Shown piece after piece: positions 26,880-35,264 of a stretch of DNA of 64,000 nt (positions are counted from its first letter, which is position 1; each line of letters starts with the position of its first letter). This stretch comes from Kosakonia sp. H02. Lineage in GTDB: Bacteria > Pseudomonadota > Gammaproteobacteria > Enterobacterales > Enterobacteriaceae. A program made the translations under genes and the position numbers. The notes under the pieces are model-generated. The model saw only the letters and a list, made by a program, of their open reading frames with translations, was not told the origin of the DNA and ran no database searches. The DNA lies in contig CP131915.1 of NCBI GenBank assembly GCA_030704225.1, positions 4,030,001 through 4,094,000 on the forward strand. The letters are read 5' to 3'.

Positions 26880-27704
26880 ATGCAGTTCTCAAAAATGCAT
26901 GGCCTTGGCAACGATTTTATGGTCGTCGACGCGGTGACGCAGAATGTCTTTTTCTCCCCGGAGTTGATCCGTCGTCTGGCGGATCGTCACCTTGGCGTAG
27001 GGTTTGATCAACTGCTGGTAGTTGAACCCCCTTATGATCCTGAACTTGATTTTCACTACCGCATTTTCAACGCCGATGGCAGCGAAGTATCGCAGTGCGG
27101 CAATGGCGCGCGCTGTTTCGCTCGTTTTGTTCGTCTGAAAGGCTTAACCAATAAACGTGATATTCGCGTCAGTACGGCGAACGGGCGTATGGTATTGAGC
27201 GTAACGGAAGATGAACTAGTGCGCGTGAATATGGGCGAGCCCAATTTCGAGCCGTCGCAGGTGCCGTTTCGCGCGAACAAAGCGGAAAAGACCTATATCA
27301 TGCGCGCGGCGGAGCAAACCGTGCTGTGCGGCGTTGTATCAATGGGCAATCCGCACTGCGTACTTCAGGTGGACGACGTGGATACTGCACCGGTGGAAAC
27401 GCTGGGGCCAGTGCTGGAAAGCCATGAGCGTTTTCCAGAACGTGCCAATATCGGTTTTATGCAGGTCGTCAACCCAGATCATATCCGCCTGCGCGTCTTT
27501 GAGCGCGGCGCGGGTGAAACACAGGCCTGCGGAAGCGGGGCCTGCGCCGCTGTTGCCATCGGCATTCAGCAGGGTTTACTGGCGGAAAACGTTCGCGTGG
27601 AATTACCAGGCGGTCGACTTGATATCGCATGGAAAGGCCCGGGCCAACCGTTGTTTATGACTGGCCCGGCGGCACATGTCTATGACGGGTTTATTCATCT
27701 ATGA
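26880..27704 (+). CDS. dapF: Diaminopimelate epimerase
   Basis: Interconverts LL- and meso-diaminopimelate for lysine and peptidoglycan. The 274-residue product carries the two catalytic cysteines Cys73 (SQCGNGARC) and Cys217 (QACGSGACAA). Two adjacent ATGs at 26877 and 26880 are possible; the second has better spacing from GGAG at 26870-26873 and gives the E. coli length, so it is preferred. Stop overlaps the yigA ATG. Confidence 0.98.
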   Translation: MQFSKMHGLGNDFMVVDAVTQNVFFSPELIRRLADRHLGVGFDQLLVVEPPYDPELDFHYRIFNADGSEVSQCGNGARCFARFVRLKGLTNKRDIRVSTANGRMVLSVTEDELVRVNMGEPNFEPSQVPFRANKAEKTYIMRAAEQTVLCGVVSMGNPHCVLQVDDVDTAPVETLGPVLESHERFPERANIGFMQVVNPDHIRLRVFERGAGETQACGSGACAAVAIGIQQGLLAENVRVELPGGRLDIAWKGPGQPLFMTGPAAHVYDGFIHL

Positions 27705-28408
27705 AGCAACCAGGGGAAGAATTGCAGGAGGCGCTGACGGAGCTGGAAGAGCAGGCCGTTGCGGAGTACTTACGGCATAATCCTGACTTCTTTATCCGTA
27801 ATTCGCGGCTGGTGGAACAGATGCGCGTGCCGCATGCGGTGCGCGACACGGTTTCTCTGGTGGAATGGCACATGGCGCGCTCGCGTAACCACATCAATGT
27901 GCTGGAAGAGAACATGACGCTGCTGATGGAACAAGCCAGCGCAAACGAAGGCCTGTTCTATCGCCTGCTACGTCTGCAAGGGCGACTGGCGTCCGCCACG
28001 AGCCTTGATGAGATGCTTAGCCGCTTTCATCGCTGGGCGCGTGATTTGGGGCTGGCAGGCGCAACGATTCGTCTGTTCCCGGACCGCTGGCGTCTGGGCG
28101 CGCCCTCAAGCTATACCCATCTCGCTCTCTCGCGTCAGGCCTTTGAGCCGCTGCGTATCCAGCGTTTGGGCCATCAACATCACTATCTCGGGTCGCTAAA
28201 CGGGCCGGAACTGTTGCTACTGTTGCCCGAGGCAAAAGCCATTGGATCGGTGGCGATGTCATTGATGGGGCCGGACGGCTCGCTTGGCGTCGTGCTGTTC
28301 AGTAGCCGGGACATACACCACTATCAACCAGGCCAGGGCACCCAGTTGCTGGAGGAGATCGCGCAGATGCTGCCGGATCTGCTGGAGCGCTGGATCGAAC
28401 GCGTATGA
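27701..28408 (+). CDS. yigA: DUF484 family protein YigA
   Basis: A 235-residue protein of unknown biochemical role, conserved between dapF and xerC in enterobacteria. The N terminus has YLRHNPDFFIRN and VSLVEWHMARSRNHI, followed by a GAF-like domain (about residues 85-225) with ATIRLFPDRW and SVAMSLMGPDGSLGVVLFSSRD. ATGA overlaps on both sides indicate coupling with dapF and xerC. Confidence 0.93.
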   Translation: MKQPGEELQEALTELEEQAVAEYLRHNPDFFIRNSRLVEQMRVPHAVRDTVSLVEWHMARSRNHINVLEENMTLLMEQASANEGLFYRLLRLQGRLASATSLDEMLSRFHRWARDLGLAGATIRLFPDRWRLGAPSSYTHLALSRQAFEPLRIQRLGHQHHYLGSLNGPELLLLLPEAKAIGSVAMSLMGPDGSLGVVLFSSRDIHHYQPGQGTQLLEEIAQMLPDLLERWIERV

Positions 28409-29307
28409 CCGGTTCCCCGCTGCTTTTGCCCGTTAGCCGTTTTCTGCGCTATCTCGGCGTCGAACGCCAGCTTAGCCCTGTCACTTTGCTCAATTATCAG
28501 CGTCAGCTTGATGCCATCATCGCGCTGGCCGACGACATCGGCCTGAAAAGCTGGCAACACTGTGACGCTGCGATGGTGCGATCGATTGCCACCCGCAGTC
28601 GGCGTAAAGGCCTGGGCGCGGCAAGCCTCGCATTGCGCCTCTCGGCGCTGCGCAGCTTCTTCGACTGGATGGTGAGCCAGGGCGAGCTGTCTGCAAACCC
28701 GGCGAAAGGCGTTTCAGCGCCGAAAGCGCCGCGTCATCTGCCGAAAAACATTGATGTCGATGATGTGAACCGGCTGCTGGATATTGATATTAACGATCCG
28801 CTGGCGGTGCGTGACCGCGCAATGCTGGAAGTGATGTACGGCGCGGGCCTGCGTTTATCGGAACTGGTCAATCTGGATATTAAGCATCTGGATCTGGAAA
28901 GCGGTGAAGTGTGGGTGCTGGGCAAAGGCAGCAAAGAGCGCCGTTTACCGATTGGTCGTAGTGCTGTCACCTGGATTGAGCACTGGCTGGATCTCCGCGA
29001 ACTGTTTGGCGCAGACGACGACGCCCTGTTCCTGTCGAAACTCGGCAAGCGTATCTCGGCGCGCAATGTGCAAAAACGCTTCGCCGAGTGGGGCATCAAA
29101 CAGGGGCTGAACAGCCATGTGCACCCGCACAAGCTGCGCCACTCTTTTGCTACCCATATGCTGGAATCGAGCGGCGATCTGCGCGGCGTGCAGGAGCTGC
29201 TCGGCCACGCCAATCTGACCACCACCCAAATTTATACCCACCTTGATTTTCAACACCTTGCTTCGGTCTACGATGCGGCGCATCCGCGCGCAAAACGGGG
29301 GAAATAA
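28405..29307 (+). CDS. xerC: Tyrosine site-specific recombinase XerC
   Basis: Acts with XerD at dif to resolve chromosome dimers. The 300-residue protein (E. coli 298) has the SAM-like DNA-binding domain (about 1-100) and the catalytic domain with Arg150, Lys174, His242, Arg245 (HPHKLRHSFATH), His268 (LLGHAN) and the nucleophile Tyr277 (QIYTHLDF). The last base of its stop is the first base of the yigB ATG. Core gene, not a mobile-element integrase. Confidence 0.98.
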   Translation: MTGSPLLLPVSRFLRYLGVERQLSPVTLLNYQRQLDAIIALADDIGLKSWQHCDAAMVRSIATRSRRKGLGAASLALRLSALRSFFDWMVSQGELSANPAKGVSAPKAPRHLPKNIDVDDVNRLLDIDINDPLAVRDRAMLEVMYGAGLRLSELVNLDIKHLDLESGEVWVLGKGSKERRLPIGRSAVTWIEHWLDLRELFGADDDALFLSKLGKRISARNVQKRFAEWGIKQGLNSHVHPHKLRHSFATHMLESSGDLRGVQELLGHANLTTTQIYTHLDFQHLASVYDAAHPRAKRGK

Positions 29308-30023
29308 TGCGTTTTTACCGCCCATTAGGTCACATCGCTGCGATGACGTTTGACCTGGACGACACTCTTTATGACAACCGGCTGGTTATTCAGCGAACAG
29401 AGCAAGAGGCGCTGGCGTTTGTGCGGGGTTACCATCCGGCGCTGAGCAGCCTGGAAAACAGTGAGTTTCAGCGCCTGCGCCAGTCGCTGCGTGAAACCGA
29501 ACCGGACATTTATCACGATGTGACGGAGTGGCGGCGACGCGCGGTTGAGCGTGCAATGCTCGACGCCGGGCTGAGCGCTGAAGACGCCGCAGCGGGCGCG
29601 GAAGCCTCAATGGTCAACTTTGCTAAATGGCGCAGCCGCATTGATGTCCCGGATGAAACCCACGAAACACTGGCAAAGCTGGCAGAAAAATGGCCGCTGG
29701 TGGCGATCACCAATGGCAACGCGCAGCCGGCGCTTTTCGGCCTGGGTGAATACTTCAAATTTGTGCTGCGCGCCGGGCCGGACGGGCGTTCAAAACCGTT
29801 TCGCGATATGTATCACCTGGCCGCGGAGCGTCTTGGCGTGGCGCCTGGGGATATTCTGCATGTCGGCGACGATCTGACGACCGATGTTGCCGGGGCGATC
29901 CGCTGCGGTATGCAGGCCTGCTGGATCAAACCCGAAGGGGCCGATCTGCTGCAAGCCAGCGACAGCCGCCTGTTACCGCATGTGGAAATTTCGCGGTTGG
30001 CATCCCTCACGACGCTGATATAA
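29307..30023 (+). CDS. yigB: FMN phosphatase / 5-amino-6-(5-phosphoribitylamino)uracil phosphatase YigB
   Basis: HAD-superfamily phosphatase taking part in the dephosphorylation step of riboflavin synthesis and hydrolysing FMN. The 238-residue product has motif I DLDDTL near residue 17-22, motif II AITNG, the motif III lysine region (GPDGRSKPFRDMY) and motif IV HVGDDLTTDV. Overlaps xerC by one base. Confidence 0.95.
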   Translation: MRFYRPLGHIAAMTFDLDDTLYDNRLVIQRTEQEALAFVRGYHPALSSLENSEFQRLRQSLRETEPDIYHDVTEWRRRAVERAMLDAGLSAEDAAAGAEASMVNFAKWRSRIDVPDETHETLAKLAEKWPLVAITNGNAQPALFGLGEYFKFVLRAGPDGRSKPFRDMYHLAAERLGVAPGDILHVGDDLTTDVAGAIRCGMQACWIKPEGADLLQASDSRLLPHVEISRLASLTTLI

Positions 30024-30024
30024 T
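29997..30024 (+). promoter_or_regulatory. Promoter of uvrD
   Basis: TTGGCA (29997-30002) and a perfect TATAAT (30019-30024) are 16 bp apart, lying over the 3' end of yigB. The start point would be near 30031, just before the LexA box. Confidence 0.75.
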
Positions 30025-30035
30025 CACCAATTGTT

Positions 30036-30051
30036 CTGTATAAAATACCAG
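30036..30051 (+). promoter_or_regulatory. LexA (SOS) box of uvrD
   Basis: CTGTATAAAATACCAG fits CTGT-N8-ACAG with one change in the right half (CCAG), the same departure seen in the E. coli uvrD box. It overlaps the start of the uvrD transcript, so LexA would block initiation or clearance. Confidence 0.85.
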
Positions 30052-30058
30052 GGTTTTT

Positions 30059-30125
30059 GGCGGATGGCGCTACGCTTATCCGCCCTGCGGTAACGTAGGC
30101 CCGGTAAGCGAAGCGCCACCGGGCG
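30059..30125. repeat. BIME: pair of REP elements between yigB and uvrD
   Basis: Two inverted REP-like palindromes: GGCGGATGGCGCTACGCTTA... followed by GTAGGCCCGGTAAGCGAAGC... closing in CCGGGC. The pair sits in the uvrD leader, between the LexA box and the start codon. Confidence 0.8.
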
Positions 30126-30161
30126 TTTCGTTCAATTCCTGATGACTACGCGACGGTACCT

Positions 30162-32324
30162 ATGGACGTTTCTTATCTGCTCGACAGCCTCAATGACAAA
30201 CAGCGCGACGCCGTAGCGGCGACACGCAGCAATATGCTGGTGCTGGCGGGCGCGGGGAGCGGCAAGACGCGCGTGCTGGTGCACCGCATCGCATGGCTGA
30301 TGACCGTCGAAAACTGTTCGCCATTCTCAATTATGGCGGTCACCTTTACCAACAAAGCGGCGGCGGAAATGCGCCACCGCATCGGTCAGTTAATGGGTAC
30401 CACCCAGGGCGGCATGTGGGTCGGTACTTTCCACGGCCTGGCGCACCGCCTGCTGCGTGCGCACCATATGGACGCTAACCTGCCGCAGGATTTCCAGATC
30501 CTCGACAGCGAAGATCAGTTGCGCTTGCTCAAGCGCTTGATCAAAGCCATGAATCTCGACGAGAAGCAGTGGCCGCCGCGTCAGGCGATGTGGTACATCA
30601 ACGGCCAGAAAGATGAAGGTATCCGCCCGCATCATATTCAAAGCTTCGGTAATCCGGTGGAGCAAACCTGGCAGAAAGTCTACCAGGCCTACCAGGAAGC
30701 CTGCGATCGCGCCGGGCTGGTGGATTTTGCCGAGCTGCTGCTGCGCGCGCATGAGCTGTGGCTGAACAAGCCGCATATTTTGCAGCACTACCGCGAACGC
30801 TTTACCAATATCCTGGTGGACGAATTCCAGGATACCAACAACATTCAATACGCGTGGATCCGCCTGTTGGCGGGCGATACCGGCAAAGTGATGATCGTCG
30901 GCGATGACGATCAGTCCATTTACGGCTGGCGCGGCGCGCAGGTGGAGAACATCCAGCGCTTCCTCAATGATTTTCCCGGTGCACAAACCATCCGCCTGGA
31001 GCAGAACTACCGCTCCACCAGCAATATTCTGAGCGCCGCTAACGCCCTGATTGAAAATAACAACGGGCGTCTGGGTAAAAAGCTGTGGACCGAAGGTGTT
31101 GATGGCGAACCGATTTCGCTCTACTGCGCCTTTAACGAGCTGGATGAAGCGCGCTTTGTGGTTAACCGTATCAAAGCCTGGCAGGACAATGGCGGGCAAC
31201 TGACGCAGTGCGCCATTCTCTATCGCAGCAACGCCCAGTCGCGCGTGCTGGAAGAGGCGTTATTGCAGGCGAGTATGCCGTACCGCATTTATGGCGGTAT
31301 GCGCTTCTTCGAGCGTCAGGAAATCAAAGACGCGCTCTCCTATCTGCGTCTGATTGCCAACCGCAATGACGATGCCGCGTTTGAACGCGTGGTGAATACG
31401 CCGACGCGCGGGATTGGCGATCGCACGCTGGATGTGGTGCGTCAGACGTCCCGTGAACGACAGTTGACGATGTGGCAGGCAACGCGTGAGCTACTGCAAG
31501 AAAAGGCGCTGGCGGGCCGCGCAGCCAGCGCGCTGCAACGGTTCCTGGAATTGATTGATGCGCTGGCGCAAGAGACAGCCGATATGCCGCTGCACGTGCA
31601 GACCGACCGGGTTATCAGTGATTCCGGCTTGCGGTCAATGTACGAGCAGGAAAAGGGCGAGAAAGGCCAGACGCGTATTGAGAACTTAGAGGAACTGGTT
31701 ACCGCGACGCGCCAGTTCAGCTACAACGAAGAAGATGAAGATTTAATGCCGCTACAAGCGTTCCTCTCTCACGCTGCGCTGGAAGCGGGCGAAGGGCAGG
31801 CGGACACCTGGCAGGACGCGGTGCAATTAATGACAATGCACTCGGCAAAAGGCCTTGAGTTCCCGCAGGTGTTTATCGTCGGTATGGAAGAGGGAATGTT
31901 CCCGAGCCAGATGTCGCTGGATGAAGGCGGGCGTCTGGAAGAGGAGCGTCGCCTGGCTTACGTCGGCGTGACGCGCGCGATGCAAAAACTGACCTTAACC
32001 TACGCGGAAACGCGCCGACTGTACGGCAAAGAGGTGTATCACCGCCCGTCGCGCTTTATCGGCGAGCTGCCGGAAGCGTGTATTGAGGAGGTGCGTTTGC
32101 GCGCCAGCGTCAGCCGCCCGGTAAGCCATCAGCGTATGGGAACCCCGATTGTGGCGAGCGATACCGGCTATAAACTCGGCCAGCGTGTGCGTCATGCGAA
32201 ATTTGGCGAAGGCACGGTGGTGAATATGGAAGGCAGCGGCGAACACAGCCGCTTACAGGTGGCGTTCCAGGGGCAGGGCATCAAGTGGCTGGTCGCCGCT
32301 TACGCGAAGCTGGAAACCGTGTAA
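30162..32324 (+). CDS. uvrD: DNA helicase II UvrD
   Basis: SF1A 3'-5' helicase of nucleotide excision repair and mismatch repair, also an anti-recombinase acting on RecA filaments. The 720-residue protein equals the E. coli length. Motifs: Q motif LNDKQRDAVAA, Walker A AGAGSGKT (about residues 29-36), TFTNKAA, Walker B ILVDEFQDTN, GDDDQSIYGWRGA, EQNYRS, the C-terminal VQLMTMHSAKGLEFPQVF and VGVTRAMQKL, and the C-terminal UvrB/RNA-polymerase-binding Tudor-like domain (GQRVRHAKFGEGTV). Start at ATG 30162. Controlled by the LexA box upstream. Confidence 0.98.
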   Translation: MDVSYLLDSLNDKQRDAVAATRSNMLVLAGAGSGKTRVLVHRIAWLMTVENCSPFSIMAVTFTNKAAAEMRHRIGQLMGTTQGGMWVGTFHGLAHRLLRAHHMDANLPQDFQILDSEDQLRLLKRLIKAMNLDEKQWPPRQAMWYINGQKDEGIRPHHIQSFGNPVEQTWQKVYQAYQEACDRAGLVDFAELLLRAHELWLNKPHILQHYRERFTNILVDEFQDTNNIQYAWIRLLAGDTGKVMIVGDDDQSIYGWRGAQVENIQRFLNDFPGAQTIRLEQNYRSTSNILSAANALIENNNGRLGKKLWTEGVDGEPISLYCAFNELDEARFVVNRIKAWQDNGGQLTQCAILYRSNAQSRVLEEALLQASMPYRIYGGMRFFERQEIKDALSYLRLIANRNDDAAFERVVNTPTRGIGDRTLDVVRQTSRERQLTMWQATRELLQEKALAGRAASALQRFLELIDALAQETADMPLHVQTDRVISDSGLRSMYEQEKGEKGQTRIENLEELVTATRQFSYNEEDEDLMPLQAFLSHAALEAGEGQADTWQDAVQLMTMHSAKGLEFPQVFIVGMEEGMFPSQMSLDEGGRLEEERRLAYVGVTRAMQKLTLTYAETRRLYGKEVYHRPSRFIGELPEACIEEVRLRASVSRPVSHQRMGTPIVASDTGYKLGQRVRHAKFGEGTVVNMEGSGEHSRLQVAFQGQGIKWLVAAYAKLETV

Positions 32325-32411
32325 CTTTCAGAAAAATATCATTATTTTGTAATGTTCTGCTAGCCTTATACGTTGAAGGGCAAATATTGTTCTTTAGCGT
32401 TTCGTTGCGTG

Positions 32412-32440
32412 TTGACGCCTTATGAGTGCTGGCGTAACAT
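32412..32440 (+). promoter_or_regulatory. Promoter of corA
   Basis: TTGACG (32412-32417) and TAACAT (32435-32440) with 17-bp spacing; predicted start near 32447, giving a leader of about 235 nt before corA. Confidence 0.7.
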
Positions 32441-32681
32441 GCGCGCACGATCACGCTAAGAGGACATTCGCCTTGGACACACCCAGTAGATGCTGGCTCA
32501 ATTTCCTGGATTTCAGGAACAACTCCTAAGGCTTTCTCCTCACGCTGATGGCCTTAGAGGTTGTCAGCGACCCGCTTTATCCCCGTCGCGCTGAGTCAGA
32601 CTGTTTAATGGTCTGAAACCCAATTCGTTTCTTGTGTGCCCTGCGAACTGTCCGATATTTTTTGCATTGGGAGTCCCGGCC
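32441..32681 (+). promoter_or_regulatory. corA 5' leader with hairpins (magnesium-responsive type)
   Basis: The leader carries the short frame at 32473-32529 and then two hairpins: CTAAGGC (32526-32532) with GCCTTAG (32551-32557), and TCAGAC (32596-32601) with GTCTGA (32611-32616). The first stem overlaps the end of the short frame, so translation of the peptide would prevent it forming. This layout agrees with the Salmonella corA leader, where translation of corL controls Rho access. Function inferred by analogy. Confidence 0.6.
32473..32529 (+). CDS. corL: Probable corA leader peptide CorL
   Basis: An 18-codon frame from TTG (32473) to TAA, encoding MDTPSRCWLNFLDFRNNS if started with Met. 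An AAGAGGA ribosome site lies 8 bp upstream. It follows the predicted corA promoter and ends within the first leader hairpin. In Salmonella a short corL peptide in this place couples translation to Rho-dependent termination in response to Mg2+. An in-frame ATG at 32421 lies before the predicted transcript start and is less likely. Confidence 0.55.
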   Translation: MDTPSRCWLNFLDFRNNS

Positions 32682-33632
32682 ATGCTGAGCGCATTTCAAC
32701 TGGAAAATAATCGTTTAACCCGCCTTGAGGCTGACGAAATCAAACACCTCGCCAGCTCTGTTTGGGTTGATTTGGTCGAGCCGGACGATGAAGAACGTAC
32801 CCGCGTGCAAACGGATTTGGGCCAGAACCTGGCCACGCGACCTGAACTGGAAGACATCGAAGCATCGGCGCGTTTTTTTGAAGACGAAGACGGCCTGCAC
32901 ATCCACTCCTTCTTTTTTTATGAAGATGCGGACGATCACGCAGGTAACTCAACGGTAGCATTCACCATCCGCGAAGGCCGCCTGTTTACCCTGCGCGAGC
33001 GCGAGTTGCCCGCGTTTCGCCTGTACCGTATGCGCGCCCGCAGCCAGGAAATGGTGGACGGCAACGCGTATGAACTGCTGCTTGATCTGTTCGAAACCAA
33101 AATCGAACAGCTGGCAGATGAAATCGAAAACATTTACAGCGATCTGGAAAAGCTGAGCCGCGTCATTATGGAAGGCCAGCAGGGCGACGAGTACGACGAC
33201 GCGCTGTCAAAACTGGCAGAGCAGGAAGACGTTGGCTGGAAAGTCCGTTTGTGTTTGATGGATACCCAGCGCGCGCTGAACTTCCTTGTGCGTAAGGCGC
33301 GTTTACCGGCAGGTCAGCTTGAGCAAGCGCGTGAGATCCTGCGCGATATCGAATCCCTGTTGCCGCACAACGAATCCCTGTTCCAGAAAGTGAACTTCCT
33401 GATGCAGGCGGCAATGGGCTTTATCAATATCGAGCAGAACCGCATTATCAAAATCTTCTCGGTGGTTTCGGTGGTGTTCCTGCCGCCAACGCTGGTGGCT
33501 TCCAGCTACGGTATGAACTTTGAGTTTATGCCCGAGCTGCACTGGAGCTTCGGCTACCCCGGCGCGATTATCTTTATGATCCTCGCGGGCCTTGCGCCCT
33601 ATCTCTACTTCAAACGCCGTAACTGGCTGTAA
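32682..33632 (+). CDS. corA: Magnesium/cobalt/nickel transporter CorA
   Basis: Homopentameric channel for Mg2+ (also Co2+, Ni2+) in the inner membrane. The 316-residue protein has the acidic cytoplasmic funnel domain, the long stalk helix and two C-terminal membrane helices; the selectivity signature YGMNFEFMPE lies in the loop between them, and the protein ends in the basic FKRRNWL. The ATG at 32682 gives the E. coli length and start (MLSAFQLENNRLTRLE). yigE, yigF and yigG, which border corA in E. coli, are absent. Confidence 0.98.
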   Translation: MLSAFQLENNRLTRLEADEIKHLASSVWVDLVEPDDEERTRVQTDLGQNLATRPELEDIEASARFFEDEDGLHIHSFFFYEDADDHAGNSTVAFTIREGRLFTLRERELPAFRLYRMRARSQEMVDGNAYELLLDLFETKIEQLADEIENIYSDLEKLSRVIMEGQQGDEYDDALSKLAEQEDVGWKVRLCLMDTQRALNFLVRKARLPAGQLEQAREILRDIESLLPHNESLFQKVNFLMQAAMGFINIEQNRIIKIFSVVSVVFLPPTLVASSYGMNFEFMPELHWSFGYPGAIIFMILAGLAPYLYFKRRNWL

Positions 33633-33636
33633 TAGT

Positions 33637-33667
33637 AAAAGACCACCTCCTGAGGAGGTGGTCTTTT
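33637..33667. terminator. Bidirectional terminator between corA and rarD
   Basis: A 14-bp near-perfect stem (AAAGACCACCTCC / GGAGGTGGTCTTT, 3-base loop) flanked by an A run before and a T run after, so it can end transcripts from both convergent genes. Confidence 0.92.
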
Positions 33668-33686
33668 ATTTGACGTGTAAAGAAAA

Positions 33687-34583
33687 TTAGCGGCTTTTGC
33701 GCAAACCGCGCTGGGTATAAATTGCATCCAGGATAAAAATGGCCAGCGCCAGCCAGATAAAGCCAAAGGTCACCATTTTGTCCGGGCCAGGATGCTCACC
33801 ATAGAAAGCGACCGCCAGCAGGAACATCAGCGTCGGGCCAATATACTGGAAGAAACCGAGCGTCGAGAGGCGCAGACGCGTTGCCGCACCGGTAAAGCAC
33901 AGCAGCGGAATGGTCGTCACCACGCCTGCCGCCATCAGCAGCAGGTTCAGCGACAGACTGTTTTGTCCCATATGGCTGGTCGGGCTGTCGGTAATGCCGA
34001 ACAGCCAAATTGCCGCGACCGGCAGTAGCCACAACGTTTCCACCAACATGCCGGTTTGTGCATCCACCGCAATCTTCTTACGCAGCAGGCCGTAAAAGGC
34101 GAAGCTAAACGCCAGACCAAGCGCGATGATAGGCAGCGAACCGAATGTCCAGAGTTGAACCAGCACGCCGATCGCCGCCAGCAACACCGCCAGCCACTGC
34201 ATACGGCGAAAACGCTCACCCAAAAACAGCATCCCCAGCAGAATATTCACCAGCGGGTTAATAAAGTAACCGAGGCTGGCTTCCAGCATATGGTTATGGT
34301 TAACCGCCCAGATAAACAGCAACCAGTTGCCGCCCACCAGTACCGCCGAGAGCGCCAACAGCAGGATCTTTTTCGGTTTTTGCAGCAGGGCTTTTACGCT
34401 TTTCCACTGACGGCTGACGCTAATCAGGGCCAGCATAAAGAAGAATGACCAGATAACGCGATGGGTCAGGATTTCATCGGCCGGAACGTACCAGATCAGT
34501 TTGAAATAGGCCGGGGCAACGCCCCAAATAAAATAAGCGGCGAGGGCGAGTAACACGCCGAGCCGCGTCTGTTTAGCATCCAT
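33687..34583 (-). CDS. rarD: EamA/DMT-family transporter RarD
   Basis: Inner-membrane protein of the drug/metabolite transporter superfamily, linked by name to chloramphenicol sensitivity but without a settled substrate. The 298-residue protein has ten predicted membrane helices in two EamA repeats; conserved blocks AAYFIWGVAPAYFKL, NHMLEASLGYFINPLVN and STLGFFQYIGPTLMFLL. The ATG at 34583 (MDAKQTRLGVLLAL) is preferred over 34592 because it matches the family start. Confidence 0.94.
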   Translation of the reverse strand: MDAKQTRLGVLLALAAYFIWGVAPAYFKLIWYVPADEILTHRVIWSFFFMLALISVSRQWKSVKALLQKPKKILLLALSAVLVGGNWLLFIWAVNHNHMLEASLGYFINPLVNILLGMLFLGERFRRMQWLAVLLAAIGVLVQLWTFGSLPIIALGLAFSFAFYGLLRKKIAVDAQTGMLVETLWLLPVAAIWLFGITDSPTSHMGQNSLSLNLLLMAAGVVTTIPLLCFTGAATRLRLSTLGFFQYIGPTLMFLLAVAFYGEHPGPDKMVTFGFIWLALAIFILDAIYTQRGLRKSR

Positions 34584-34638
34584 CAGGAACACTCTTTGCT
34601 GAAAAGTAAACGCATGTTACCTGAATTCTCAGGCCCAC

Positions 34639-35106
34639 TCACCCCACCATATAGGTAGCCGTTGCGCTGGCGATATGGACTTGCTCTTCGTTATGCAGCT
34701 CTACACGGGCGACGGCGACTTTATTGCCTGCGCGCAACAAACTGCTGCTGGCGGTAAAGCGCGTGCCGCGTCCGGGGCGCAGGTAATCGACGCGCAAATC
34801 AATAGTTCCCATGCGCGACAAACGCTGGCGCAGCTCATCTTCGCTAATGGTTTCATGGCGGGTTAAGGTGCTGCCAACGCAGACCAGGCCTGCGGCGACA
34901 TCCAGCGCGGAGGCGATAACACCGCCGTGGAGAATACTTTGCGCCCAGTTGCCGACCATCATAGGTTGGTTATTAAAATTCAACTGCGCGTACTCTTTTT
35001 CATACCGCTCCAGCTCAAGGCCTAACGCACGGTTAAAAGGCATGTGATAGACAAAAATCTCGCCCACCAGTTGTAGGGCTTGCTCGGCTGTGAGAACCGC
35101 TGACAT
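34639..35106 (-). CDS. yigI: Hotdog-fold acyl-CoA thioesterase YigI
   Basis: PaaI-type thioesterase; the E. coli protein hydrolyses medium- and long-chain acyl-CoAs in vitro. The 155-residue product has the hotdog signature ILHGGVIASALDVAAGLV, then IDLRVDYLRPGRGTRFTASSSLLRAGNKVAVARVELHNEE-type strands. Divergent from pldA across 158 bp. Confidence 0.93.
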   Translation of the reverse strand: MSAVLTAEQALQLVGEIFVYHMPFNRALGLELERYEKEYAQLNFNNQPMMVGNWAQSILHGGVIASALDVAAGLVCVGSTLTRHETISEDELRQRLSRMGTIDLRVDYLRPGRGTRFTASSSLLRAGNKVAVARVELHNEEQVHIASATATYMVG

Positions 35107-35145
35107 AACGATCTGATCCGATGAGTTAAAAGAGTGTTAATTTTA

Positions 35146-35191
35146 TGCTCATTGTTTGTTGATTTCTACTCAAACAATCGATTCATGAGCA
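35146..35191. other. Nested inverted repeat between yigI and pldA
   Basis: Outer arms TGCTCAT (35146-35152) and ATGAGCA (35185-35191) enclose ATTGTTTG (35151-35158) and CAAACAAT (35171-35178). It sits in the divergent promoter region and may be an operator. No known site recognised. Confidence 0.4.
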
Positions 35192-35264
35192 GTGACTCAA
35201 TAAATATGTAGAATACGTGCGGAGAAATTCTTTAATTCAACAATAATCCGGGAGCATAAAACCG

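Noticed and set aside
28405..29307. Tyrosine recombinase as a sign of a mobile element
   Set aside because: It is the core XerC in its conserved dapF-yigA-xerC-yigB setting, with no attachment sites or phage genes nearby.
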